The translations under genes were made by a program, and so were the position numbers. DNA of 64,000 nucleotides from Saturnia japonica (lineage: Eukaryota; Arthropoda; Insecta; Lepidoptera; Saturniidae). This document shows positions 32,121 to 43,603 of this stretch, piece after piece; position 1 is the first letter of the stretch; every line of letters starts with the position of its first letter. The DNA is taken from contig CM065312.1 of assembly GCA_033032175.1 (NCBI GenBank), forward strand, positions 7,440,001-7,504,000. Direction: 5' to 3'. The notes under the pieces were generated by a model that was not told the DNA's origin, ran no database searches, and saw nothing but the letters and a program-made list of their open reading frames with translations.

Positions 32121-32760
32121 CACCACTTCCACTTCGCTCAATACATTCTAAATTAAAAATTTAACATTAAAAACTTGCAAAACTACGATTACAGTAATCG
32201 GAATATTCAAAAACAATATAAATATTTTTTTACACGCGTGTGGTTTACATACTTTGTATAATAATAGAGGGTTTGAAATAAGGTTTTCCTTTGAGACCGT
32301 ACTCTCCGCTTGAGTGTAAGGGACGGGATGATTAGATGAGACGTACAGCATCTCGCTGGACCAGCCGGGCTCCGTTCAGGGACGGCCCACAGCTCAAGTA
32401 TTACTTATTAAGCCCAAGTTAGATTGACGATGATGAAATTTCAGTGGGAATTGACTTTAACTGTACGCGAGATGAGGTTTTGTCGCCTCATTAATTATAT
32501 GTAAATCATGTAAGAGATGAACACATACAAATCCCGTTACGTTTATAACGTTGTTAAAACAAACCGTTGTTAAATCTCTTTAGATTGTGAAGTAATGTAT
32601 ATTTATTTTAGTCAGATTTGAGTAGGTGGGTACTTTTTGAATCCTTTTTACGGCAATATGGTAAAGTACAATACCTATAAAAACAGTCGCGACCAATGAG
32701 ATATCAACAATATATCGTCTGTCACTGCTATTATGCCTGCCTACGTAATGGTCGTACGGC
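32121..32760. other. Intergenic, unassigned
   Basis: Upstream of knot. No gene or named repeat; the stretch 32270-32400 is less AT-rich than its surroundings. Confidence 0.35.
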
Positions 32761-32764
32761 ATTT

Positions 32765-32900
32765 TGTAATGCCTGGTCGGTTACCTACCACTCTCCCATC
32801 AGCACCTGCACTTGAGAGTCAGTTTCCCTACTAGGCTTAGCGTGTTATCATCTTAAGTGACATCGTAACTTAGCAACAGGTGAGATAGTGGCCAAACTCT
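32765..32900 (-). repeat. Dispersed repeat, family A copy 4
   Basis: Reverse orientation: TACCTACCACTCTCCCATCA, GCACTTGAGAGTCAGTTTCC and CATCTTAAGTGACATCG. Confidence 0.6.
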
Positions 32901-33134
32901 AAAACTTACAAAGAATATTAAAAAGTACTAAAACTGTTTTATTAATTTATGCTATGACTGGAATAATTTTTTTGTTATATTATGCATGGTCACAAATAAA
33001 ATCTGTTGTAACAGCTTTTAAAAAATTACAAATATATTTGGCATAAGTTATATTGAAACTCGCGATCTCTACTTAGTACCTCTATACCTACCTAATATCA
33101 TTTTGATAATAAAACTTGCTTAACATGATTCTTT

Positions 33135-33215
33135 TACTTTCTTATTTTCTGGCAAATCAGTACTGTGCTTAGGAAGATTTTACAGAACCTAACACAATTA
33201 TTAATTACCTATATG
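33135..33215 (-). repeat. LINE tail fragment (same family as 13530-14060)
   Basis: CTGGCAAATCAGTA and TTACAGAACCTAACAC correspond to 13850-13900. Short and diverged. Confidence 0.45.
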
Positions 33216-33578
33216 CTCCCATGTCATAAATAGCTCATTTTTGTAAATTTAGCTTCAGTTAAATAAGGAAATTGATGATATATACTAGATCAATGATATT
33301 TTAGTTACAAGATTATGAAATGGGTACAACGCAATACAATTATGTTAATGTTAATTCGTTTTATCAAATCAATTTCTTTTGAATTTAAGATTGTTCTAAG
33401 GAATATTTTCTTAATTTGTTTTTATACTGGGATTTGATCCAATATTATGTGAATAATCACTGATATTTAGTGGCGATGTGGTACAAACATTTTGAACACT
33501 TAATTTAAAGTGAGGAAAGGTCTTCAAATGAAAAAAAAATTATATTATCTGGCTAATTTTACTGCATATTTATTATTA
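33216..33578. other. Intergenic, unassigned
   Basis: AT-rich; nothing recognised. Confidence 0.3.
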
Positions 33579-33579
33579 C

Positions 33580-34164
33580 TTATATTAAAAATTCTGTAGT
33601 TTTGTCTGTATATTTAAAGTTTTTTCTTTCACATTTCGTGAATCGCATTTCAAATTTTCCCATTAACATCTTATATAAAGGACACTGGTCACGCATATGC
33701 CATTAAAATATTTTTGTCTGTCTGTCTTGCTGTCTGTTTGCATGTCCGGATTTAACACAAAAACGGCTTCACCAAATTCTTATGAAACTTTGTACACGGA
33801 AAGCTTATATCATTGGTGAATTGATAATCTATAAGAATTGTCAATCGTACCTACTTCTAAAAATTTTAAAACATCTAAAAACATATTTTTCATTAACTGT
33901 CAACCAATTATTATGTAATTTTGTACACGAGAACTCTAAATCATTCCATAATTGATAAGCTATAAGGTTTGTCAATAATACCTTGGGAATCGTAATTTTT
34001 TATTTATTTATTGTTAACCGATTTTGATGAAAATTTTACCTACATGTCTTGCTTCAATTGATTGGCTATGCGAAATGTCAAAATATGAGTAAAAATGTAG
34101 TGACGGGATGAAAATAATTACTGCGTAATAACAAACGCGTGCGGAGCCGTGAGAGCACCGCTAG
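33580..34164 (+). mobile_element. Helitron-like family 2, complete copy
   Basis: About 585 bases ending GAGAGCACCGCTAG before T. It has repeated internal motifs (ATTGATAAGCTATAAGG, TGTACACG). The left end is near TTATATTAAAAATTCTGTAG. No protein frame. Reference copy for 16926-17577 and 17860-18195. Confidence 0.65.
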
Positions 34165-34654
34165 TCTAAATATAAGTATAGGTATATTATACCTATGGAT
34201 TTTTAATTTAATTTTTTTTTGGATTTTTTTTTTAATAAAATACCGACTGTATATCTATAACCTGTAATCAGATGATCCGTAAAGTCAGTTGAGATATAAC
34301 TATAGACGGTCATGCTTCTTTTTTTTGTCGTTTATGGGTTTAACACAGTCCCACTTAGGATTGCCAACTACTTTTATTTCAATTATAGTATTTTCGAGGC
34401 TATTAAATATTTTATTTTTTAAAGGAATGTTTTTTTACTGTTTGATATACAGGTAATTATGACAATCGCAAATGATCAAACTTACAATGACATACGAAGT
34501 ATCGTTCAGAAAGAAATAAAGGCTGCGGCCTCCGTTCCGTTTTACGATTAAACATTTTGGAAAAATAAATTTTTCCAACTACTTTCGCTTACTATATATA
34601 TATTTTTTAGAAACAGTGGTCTGATACCTAATATAGTAGGATATTATATAGTAT

Positions 34655-34805
34655 GGTTTGCAACCCTAGTCTCAGCTGATTTTAAGTGACGATGTGGCCC
34701 ACTATAGGGACGCGCTTAGCCTAATGGCGGAACTACTCTCAAGTGCAGATATCAGGTGTTTGCGTCAGATTTTCAACTATACAGAGGCTGTTCACGTCCG
34801 CCTAT
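34655..34805 (+). repeat. Dispersed repeat, family A copy 5
   Basis: TCAGCTGATTTTAAGTGACG, ATGTGGCCCACTATAGGGAC, GCGCTTAGCCTAATGG and CTCTCAAGTGCAGAT in order. Confidence 0.6.
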
Positions 34806-35172
34806 AATATAAATTCACATTTCGATGCAAGTCATTCTTAAAGTGATTAAATTAGTCGTCATTAAATGCCTAGTATCATTTAAATCTCGCTATATGTTTT
34901 ATTGGTCTGCATAGATACTTAATGTATGTGAGGCTAGTTCAATGATCACAGATTTTGTTACCTATATCAAAAATAGTTTGGTTATGATATCTATATAAAG
35001 AGTTTTACATGATTGTGGATGCTCCACATTATTGCCAGAAGTACAGAAGGTCAATTTACGATATCAGTTTACATATTTACAAAATTAATAAAAACTACTT
35101 CCGTGATTCATAAGTTAAGATAATGCTTCTTTAAAGCGTTACGAAACTCTTAAACCAGAGCAATATACGGTA

Positions 35173-35695
35173 TGTAACGTTTAAATGGGTCAGGGGGGGG
35201 GGGGGGGGGAAACTCTGAAACTATAAAAGTTAGAGATATATGTTCTATAGAACCATGGCGTCGATTTTAAAGATATGAAAAACTACATTCATAGTTTTAA
35301 AACAAACCATAAAAAAATAATCACGCCTTGAAAATACTAAACATACAAAACTGTTACATAAAACAGTTGATTACTATTGTATGTAAGAAAATGTTTGGTT
35401 ATTGTGAACATTTCAAAATAAAATTAATAAATTCAGCATTTTCTTTTAATTTTAGACACAAGGTTTCTTAGTATCATTTATTCCTTACAACCTACATTAT
35501 CAATTATCGTAATAAAATTACATACTTTTTTTCTTAAAATGATTAGGATCGATTCCCGACTCGTGTATAAGTCTTTTCAAAATTTATAAATGCAGTTTTT
35601 CTTATCTTTATTATCAATGCCATGATTCTTTAGAACATATTTCCCTATGTCTTATAGTTTCAAATTTCACCTCACTGACCCATTTAAATGTTACA
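35173..35695. mobile_element. MITE with ~115-bp terminal inverted repeats and a G17 run
   Basis: The left arm (35173-35290) and right arm (35580-35695) are reverse complements: ends TGTAAC(G/A)TTTAAATGGGTC, then matching GAAACTATAA, ATATGTTCTA and GAAAAACT segments. A run of 17 G at 35193-35209 interrupts the left arm where the right arm has TGAGGTG. 523 bases, no ORF. The right flank is directly followed by a SINE, so target duplication cannot be read. Confidence 0.8.
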
Positions 35696-35696
35696 C

Positions 35697-35950
35697 TGCC
35701 TCGTTAGCCTAGTGGTCGATAGCGCGACTGCTATGAGCGAGTTCCTGGGTTCGAATCCCAGGTCGAGCAAAGTGTTATTGGGTTTTTCCTATGAAATTCT
35801 CAGTATCAGCTTTGAGTTTGGTTTCGTGCCCGATTAATGACAATAGGCTCGCCCCCTATTACATGGGACCTAAAAACATACTCAGCGAATTTGAGTGTAC
35901 ATTGTGTGCCTAACCCTTCGGGAAATACAGGCGTGTTGGTATGATGGTAC
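35697..35950 (+). repeat. tRNA-derived SINE family 1, full copy
   Basis: The tRNA-like head has an A box (GTTAGCCTAGTGG) and B box (GGTTCGAATCC) spaced as in a tRNA, then a unique body (AAAGTGTTATTGGGTTTTTC ... GGCTCGCCCCC ... CACCTAACCCTTCGGG-type) and a short-repeat tail (TTGGTATGATGGTAC). Other copies: 51525-51735, 18210-18350, 29735-29855. It abuts the end of the MITE at 35695. Confidence 0.8.
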
Positions 35951-36229
35951 CTATGTTACAGCCTGTATACGGAAAAAACAAAAAGGGTGGCTGAGAAAAG
36001 TTAGTCATTAAATTGACTTATAAAAAATCACCAGGCAACCGCTATATTGAAGAACCTGCACATTTGGCGGGGCCCCTCAAGCGGTTCACGCGAAAACGCG
36101 CTTTCAGTAGGTAATTCAATGGTTTATCAGTTATTTTGAATGGTACATATAAAACTTATCTTACTCATACTCCTGTTTTCTACTCTGATAAATCACAATC
36201 CTCAGGAATAGCATCGTATTATGAATGTT

Positions 36230-36365
36230 TTCAAGAGAGGTAGGGCATAAAGAAATTTCTTTGAAGATTTCTCTCTACTTGGGGCAGCCTGACTGCTGAC
36301 ATACCTCCACCCTACAGAAGATCGTAGCCAAATAACTTTGTGTTGCTTCTGCGGTGAATAGTAAA
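36230..36365 (+). repeat. Dispersed repeat, family B copy 2
   Basis: AGAGAGGTAGGGCATAAAGA, ATTTCTCTCTACTTGGG and CCACCCTACAGAAGATCG match 6042-6250. The adjoining 36380-36540 is GC-rich and unassigned. Confidence 0.55.
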
Positions 36366-36540
36366 AGGCTCTGTTGTTGGGACGAGTGGTTACGTGAGGC
36401 TCCTACTCACTAAAACTCCACGGTGTATCATCCGCCGCCTTGATGGGGTGACGCGGGGCCGCTGATTCTGCCCGCCCTACAGGAGACAATTCGGTCTCAT
36501 AATTGTAAGGGCGTTCATGTTCAGTTCAACGTTCTAGTTA

Positions 36541-37340
36541 TTACATATGGTAATAACAAGCGTATATAGGTCACAGTAGTCGCTTAAAATCAGCTCATAT
36601 GCTTGATTGCCAACTTTATTGTATAAAACAAAACTATGCTGAAGACAGTGGTCCTTTTGAAATCGTTGTACATAACTATAGGCTGCAGAGAACACTTAGC
36701 GTCAGATGGAATGCAGAGTGCTTACTACTTCGTAACGTAAAAATGACGTCATAACAATACTGTAACAAACCCCTAATTGTTGACAGTCAGCCATTTTACT
36801 TTCCTTTCCTTTCAGTGACGCTTGTTTTATTCTGTTCTAGACCAACGCCATCAGTTTAATTGGTACCTATACTTAAATAATTTACTTAAAGCTTAATTAA
36901 TTATTAAAGTAATAAAATATTATAACTAAGTAAGTACCTACATGAAAATATCTAAATCTTCTATCTAGATTACCTAAAGTAAAACACAACATAAATACAA
37001 TATGAATAATATGAGTGAGCAACTTCAACAACAAACAAGTTGTTGAAACCTCTCGGGCCTCTGAGTGCTCTGGGAGTCCTCAGAGGGACCGCCCTCATAT
37101 CGCCACGCCCACCTAGCGCCCCGCCCAGTAAGTGCCTAGAGTATTTGTGCGCAAAATATTAGTACTTCGTATAAGATGTATTAAATATTTTTGGGACCAA
37201 GAACATCCGTGTCTGACGGAGCCTTTAATATCATACTCATTGGTATATTTTTTCATTCATTTTGCTTTTTATATTTTAATAAATTGTCAAGTTTTTGGTT
37301 ATCAAATTTTAACATAACAGAATCTAAAATTATTTAGCAT
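36541..37340. other. Intergenic, unassigned
   Basis: No gene seen; the short ORF 37132-37317 has no recognisable product. Confidence 0.3.
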
Positions 37341-37341
37341 G

Positions 37342-37809
37342 TCAGATCTTATCCGTATATAAAACTTTAATAAGCAACAGAGGCCAAGGTACACTAAGTA
37401 GTATAAAAGCGTCTTGTAAATTGTGCGATTTATTTTGAACTTCTTCTTTCATATCGTTGTAAATTGCTACTTCCACGGCGTTATCAGAACTGGTCATCAG
37501 ATCACTAATTGTGCAAGTGTAGGGGCACGACGGATGTTTAATAAAGTGTAGCATGGACTGCACTTGGATACTACATTGGCACTGCGTGTCACCCTTAGCG
37601 ATTGTGCCCCACCGGCTAAAGTTACTCTTGCAGCGGCAGACTTGGGCCCACAGTCTGTTGAGACTCTCCCAAACTGGCAAGGGCAGTTCATGACAAAGTG
37701 ATAGTTTTTCTGCTGCAGCAACGTATTCTTGAGGTAGACCGTGCTTATTAGTCCATAAAGCGATTCTATCTTCAATTGTCTTACTACTGGACGTTGAGGT
37801 GGAAAACAA
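37342..37809 (-). pseudogene. Non-LTR retrotransposon C-terminal fragment
   Basis: 155 codons without a stop. Contains ESLNRLWAQVCRCKSNFSRW, a Cys-His cluster (CQC ... H ... C as in DTQCQC and LHFIKHPSCP) and DLMTSSDNAVEVAIY. These follow the layout of the zinc-binding tail after the reverse transcriptase in many insect LINEs. There is no polymerase upstream, so it is a 5'-truncated insertion. A single-domain host gene derived from a LINE is a less likely alternative. Confidence 0.6.
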
Positions 37810-37887
37810 GAAACTGATTCGGCTTTTTATTCGTCTTTGAGATAATACGGCATTATATATATAGAGGGTACTATCAGTTTCTTGTTT
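37805..37887. repeat. Short hairpin, 14-base arms
   Basis: AACAAGAAACTGAT at 37805-37818 and its reverse complement at about 37872-37886, about 55 bases apart, at the edge of the LINE fragment. Confidence 0.55.
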
Positions 37888-37889
37888 CG

Positions 37890-40140
37890 TTTTTTCTATG
37901 GAGCATATTTATATACATATACACAACATATATTGTACTAAAGAAACTATACACAAGATAGTATAAACCACAGCCTAAATCATTAATATAAAACATAAGT
38001 AAAGTATTCATACCGTATTCTGAGAAATGAGCAGGTTATATATTTATGAATAACAAAAATCCCACACATGGTCTATGTAATCGTCAATCTATAACGAATT
38101 TATTAAATAATATCTACCTATTACCGTTTTCCTAAAAGTAAATAATACATCGCAGTTCCAAATTTACTTATAATTCTTATGTATTATATGCCAGGCTCGA
38201 TCACCTGTAAACCCAAATCAGTAAAGACGTCGACGTGGATATTGTACAGTTAAAATATGCTTTTTAATCCTCGTTTTACGTATCTAATTAATTACTTTGG
38301 TCTATAATAAATAATCTAGTCATCTTTAATTCTTTCCTTGCAAAATAATTGCATTATTTTCATTAATACTTACCATAATTTAAGTCATAAATTGGTGATC
38401 AATTATATTGTTTACTATTCTATAATAATAAGTATTTATTATCTATAAACATCACTTTATATAAACGACTTATATAAATTGTATTCAGGTTTAAAAGGTT
38501 TCATATGGATATATATTTTAAACACTCGCCGAAGTAAGTAAGTAGTATTTATGATTTAGTAAAAGGTAGTCCTTTAAAGTATATCCTGAAAGACTTGTTA
38601 ATTTTTGTGAAACCATTTTACTGTTTAATTTCATAAAGTATTGACCAGCTAATTAAATGGTAAATACCATATTTATTTATTACTGTGGTATGCCTCCAGT
38701 GGGGTTGACTGAAAGGATGAACACCAATTATCTCTATAATCCGCTTTTCCGTATTTCGGTTTCATTCAATATTTAATGCAATCCTGCAGTTTTGAGTCTT
38801 CCATCTTTCCCTATTGGCAACTCTTATCATATTTCCTCTCGGTCGCCTCCAGTTTCTATTTCTACGTCAATCAAAATTCTTAAGCTTACTTCATTCTGCT
38901 GTCCTAACAAAATACCTACTGTTAAAAAAAAACTTTTAATTCTTGACCGCGCACTGTTTCACAAACAGCGTAATTTCTAATGCAAGCCGAGCCCTAGTAT
39001 TCTGCATACAAATTTCATTTCCTTTCTGACCTTAAGAAGAACAATGGGATCTAGATCCGAGCATCACAATCACTCGACTATGTGCGCAGAACTTTGTTGC
39101 ATGTGTTACTTTAAATAATAAAATTACGTGATCTGTCAGAAAATCCATTCTCTCTGGCTGTAACAGAAAAGTATATTGTAAAATATTGCCATGTGAGATA
39201 GGTACCAATGACATTTCTCAAAAATGTACCGCTTTGAGTTGTTTATAGCAAATGAATCGATAAATCTTAATTTATTTTGTGTAAAAGCGACAAAACTCCT
39301 ACTCGAAAACCACCAGAGTAAGCCATTTTTGAATGTAAGTAAATGAAAATGTAGATACCTACTCAAAATTATAATTTAAGGGATAATTATCCCTTTTATG
39401 GAAAACTTTGAATTGTGTGTAAAGTATACAAATTAATAAAATAATCAAATTATATTAACATTAAATGCTACGTGTACCAATTTAGGAATGTGGCAACACT
39501 TATAGATAGATAATGAAGAGAATATATCTGTGTTAAAAAAATTTAACTACCTTATCAATGTTTCTCCAATTAAACCTGATCTAATTGATTTAAAAGCCAT
39601 TTTTTTTCCTATCTGAAACTTCTGCATAGTATTAATGTCAGTTCAAGTTAAGTCCTTACATACTGGATGTCTTGTTAAGGATATGTTGAATGTAATAAAA
39701 ATATTAGTAATTTCCGATAAAAAATTCTTTTGATGATACACTGCAACATACATAACCAGAGTGGTGGTCAGTTGGGAAATCTGCATTTGCGTCGGACAGT
39801 TGATATGCTGAATAATAAATTGTTATTATTGAATATCCGATGATCTATACTAATATAACGATAATAATTACCAATTTTACTGTGGATTTATATTATAGAG
39901 GATACCACTGTAGTAGATGATTATAATTTCTTCTGATAACTTCTCTAGAAGTTAGTTTATTTGTCTAGAATTGTACTACGGCGAACTTATTCTTAAATTA
40001 TTGTATATTATTTACTATTATAATATAAGGCATAGGACTGATATTAGACCAAATGGATACGTTATTTCTTGCTTTTTTACAATTATTAAGATATGTACGG
40101 CCTATTTCAAATAATTTTTTAAAGTTTTTTTCTATACTAA
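37890..40140. other. Intergenic, unassigned
   Basis: AT-rich. ORFs near 38792-38980 and 39032-39366 have no recognisable product or splice context. Confidence 0.35.
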
Positions 40141-40144
40141 AAAG

Positions 40145-40310
40145 GTAGCAAACAGGCATAAGGCCCACCTGAGGGTAAGCGGCTACCGTAACCTATGGCC
40201 GCTTGTAATACCATAGGTATCACTAGCGCGTTTCCGTCCTCGAACACCCTTACCTCAAGGAGCTATGGAAACCCTACACACCGCAGGAACACAACCCAAG
40301 GGTAAGTTAC
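40145..40310 (-). repeat. Dispersed repeat, family B copy 3
   Basis: Reverse orientation: GGTAGCAAACAGGCATAAGG, GGTAAGCGGCTACCGTA, CATAGGTATCACTAGCGCG and AGGAACACAACCC. Confidence 0.55.
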
Positions 40311-42285
40311 AATTCATATATAGTTTAAAATGTTAGGATAATTTATTTGGTTCCTGTTATCAGGTGTTAAATTTAATTTATTTTTTTGTTAATATTATAT
40401 TTCCTTTCATGTTATTTTAAAGAGCTGTGTAATCCCCTAAGTGTCACACGCATCCAGAACATTAGATACTTATTTAGAGAATGATAATAATATTATATAT
40501 TACCTGTGCACCCCCTAGATGGCATATATGCCAATTTTACGTACATTTTTCTTATGTAAGGGAGCCAAAGGGTTATTCCAACTATTTTTGTTTATATATA
40601 TTATATGTGTGTTTGTTGGAGTATCTAATAAAATAAATAAAAATGGAATATAGAGCAAATTTGCGATATTTCAAAATATAATATCAATTTCGTGCATTTC
40701 TTTCCCAGCTCCCAGGTTAACTCTTGACTAATGTCATAGTGATTTGTTCAGAGATTTAACAGACATACAGTGTTATTTTCGCATTTACAATATCAGTATG
40801 AATTATAGCATAAAAAAGTAGATAGTTATAAATGCAAGTGTCGAGTAGGTCTTTCAGTCAGTCTTCAGTGTGTATAAGTATTCATATAATTTGCAATGTT
40901 GTCTAGTGAATCCAGCGAACCAATAAACAAGCTTCCTCCTTCATTTTAATTCGAAACCTTAAGTCAGCTTTAAATTACACTTTTTGCTGTCCTTATATCA
41001 CCCCCGACGCCTGGCCCGGATTAGGGGCTACCAACGGGTACTTTTTCTACCAGTGTCAAGAAACATCGTACGCCTTTAGATGCACCCTAGGGGGTACTTT
41101 CAGAGCCTTAACGTTTACGAGTACCCGATTGCTTTTCTATGAAGGGCCACTAGGATATGTCCGTGACAAAAACGGACAGCTGCGCACTACGGATGTTGTT
41201 ATCGACAAATTGCAAATTTTGATGTTCTGCGGACAGTTAAGTGGTGTTTTTGAGTGAATTCACACTTTTGAAGTGGTGCAGTTAGAAAAAATAACGCCAC
41301 TGGTTTGTTTGTTGTTCTATTTTAAGACATAAATATCGCACTAATAATGTGATGTTATTAATTGTTCATAAGTAATAGGTAATTAATATTAACTGGAAGT
41401 TAAATGCCAGATCATGAGATAACTTTATTTGAGGAATAATTTTGCGGTTTTGACAAATAATACATGGAAAAATTGACAAATTCTATAAACGATTTCTCAA
41501 ATAAAATTATTTGTTGATCTAAAAATTGGTCCTAATTCGTATTAATATTTAAGCCTGGTTGAGTCTTCGTCGTGCGGACTCAACGATTTGAGATATTTTC
41601 CAATTCGTTTAGTAAATTTTTTGACATTCTGTCTTGTCTTCTGAAGAACTGTCTATGTATGTATCATATCAAATTATTAGCGTTTTAATTTTATTATAAC
41701 TAAATATTGTATTGATATTAAAACAAAATATATGATTTTGATAAGACGGTCTCTGGTAACAAATATTACTATAATCTAATAATATAGTATATTATATGGA
41801 TATATTTATAACAAATGGTAATGTATGTTTGTTTAAACGTTTATTTTTTAATCACCCTTTAACGGCTGAATCGATTCTAATGTAATTTGGCATAGAAGTC
41901 GATTTTATACTGAACATAGGATACTTGTAACAAGTATTACTAACATTTAGTTTACGCCCAACGACCTTAATTGCTACTTATACATATTCTATTTTAATTA
42001 ATTATTCATTTATAATTATAAACTACCAGCTGGTACCTGCTCATTTGATTTTATTCGATTTTATTTAGACCTGATTAAAAAAATAAACAATTCCAATTCT
42101 GTTTAACAAAGACAATAACTTAAGAGTGTATAAGAATAGTAACGCCTATGAAAGGTTCGACTGCGGGAAGACTATTGCCACACCTATATTGAAACAATAA
42201 TGTCTCAGTGAAAGCGTGTAAAGACACCACGTCGATCAACGTGAGTTCGAATCCTTGCAATGAGCCTGAGCCTACGATATAGGAA
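40311..42285. other. Intergenic, unassigned
   Basis: A GGCATATATGCCAATTTTAC...TGTAAGGGAGCC segment at 40520-40575 recurs at 51757-51812. A GC-richer island at 40990-41230 has no ORF. Nothing else recognised. Confidence 0.35.
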
Positions 42286-42289
42286 AACA

Positions 42290-42450
42290 TCGCAATGAAA
42301 CCATAGTATGGTGGTAGGGTATTTTCTTATGGCAGCCTGGCTACCTACCACCCTCAGCTGCTCAGCTGCACTTGAGAGCCAGTTTCTCCACTGGGCCTAG
42401 CGTGTCATCATATCTGTCACTTAACGTTAAGTGACATCGTAGTCATAACG
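42290..42450 (-). repeat. Dispersed repeat, family A copy 6, with a 20-base palindrome
   Basis: CTACCTACCACCCTCAGC, GCACTTGAGAGCCAGTTTCT and a perfect palindrome GTCACTTAACGTTAAGTGAC at about 42416-42435. Confidence 0.65.
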
Positions 42451-43411
42451 CAAATAACTTTAAACGATAAAAAAATCTTATGTTCTGTGTCATGAGTCAT
42501 GACACAATCGACTTTTACGCCAAATTCTATTACAACCTGTCCAGCCCTTTAGGCGTGTTTGAAGGACATATATTGAAACAAAATTAACCTATTTCTGTAC
42601 TTAATGATTATCTAAATCCTCAAGAAATATATATCCCGATATATTATAAGTATGTAAAGATAAAATATGTTTTTATTAGGTAATTATTTTATGAACTGCA
42701 CGTTTTAGCAAAATTAAATATAAATACATTCAAAGCTATTCCGATAATAAAATTAACATCAAGCATTTTTTTTAAACATTCCAACTAGGTACCTACTTAG
42801 ATTCCGAAAATTCGTGTCATCCTCGAAACAAAGCAAAAAAATATATCCCACTGTGATAGGGTACTCCGCAAACATATTATTACAAAACAGTAATGAATGC
42901 ATCTTCAACGACATCTTTACTAAACAAATACAACTATAAAGGGCCATTAATGCCCGTCGCCCGTAAAAGGGTTAACCGCTTGTCACTCGGATACTACTGT
43001 CTTTTTAAATATGCATAGCGGTCGCCAACTTGTGCCTGTAACTGTTTATCGATGTTTCACCTAATATTTGTTAAAGGCACCGAAACTTTTGAAAAGGGAT
43101 AATTTTTTATTTATGTATGTAATGTTTTTTTTCCACTGGCTTCTTAAAAACACCATATGGTAAGAACGGTGAATAGAAAAATATGTTATTTGCTTATAGA
43201 AATAGGTTATGCTTCGGCTGATCCCGAAACATGACGAGCATACGCAAATTTCTATGACTGGTTTTTCACCATATGCCTGGTGGTTTTAAACGAATCCATT
43301 TTCTTCTTAATTTGTGGCCGCAAAACCCACTTGCCAGTGTCAATGTGTTTAAGCCTTCGCAGTATTTTCTAATATTCAAAGTAGGACCACCGAGATTGTG
43401 GCTTCCTTGTT
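42451..43411. other. Intergenic, unassigned
   Basis: AT-rich; short ORF 42759-42947 unrecognised. Confidence 0.3.
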
Positions 43412-43412
43412 A

Positions 43413-43600
43413 AGGTGGGTATCCACGGTTCCTGGTATTGCGGATTATCACCCTCGGCATATACGAGTACGAACAGCTACGTACCGCATACTAAGGTTAC
43501 GGACTTGTCTGCTCTTTCATAGACGATACTCTTCCGATGAAGCGTTGGTGCAGCCTGATTTACGCCCGTACACAATATCACGAACCGTGGGAGGCCACCT
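43413..43600. mobile_element. MITE, Harbinger-like (TTA target duplication)
   Basis: 188 bases with imperfect terminal inverted repeats (AGGTGGGTATCCACGGTTCC against the complement of CGAACCGTGGGAGGCCACCT) and further matching TGGTATTG / CAATATCA. Flanked by TTA on both sides (43410-43412 and 43601-43603), the duplication typical of PIF/Harbinger elements. The ORF 43398-43604 is a by-product. Confidence 0.75.
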
Positions 43601-43603
43601 TTA

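Noticed and set aside
35700..35772. Possible tRNA gene
   Set aside because: A and B boxes are present but the body continues into a repeated SINE sequence seen at three other places.
43103..43290. Inverted ACCATATGG / CACCATATG pair
   Set aside because: Too short and diverged to distinguish from chance in AT-rich DNA.
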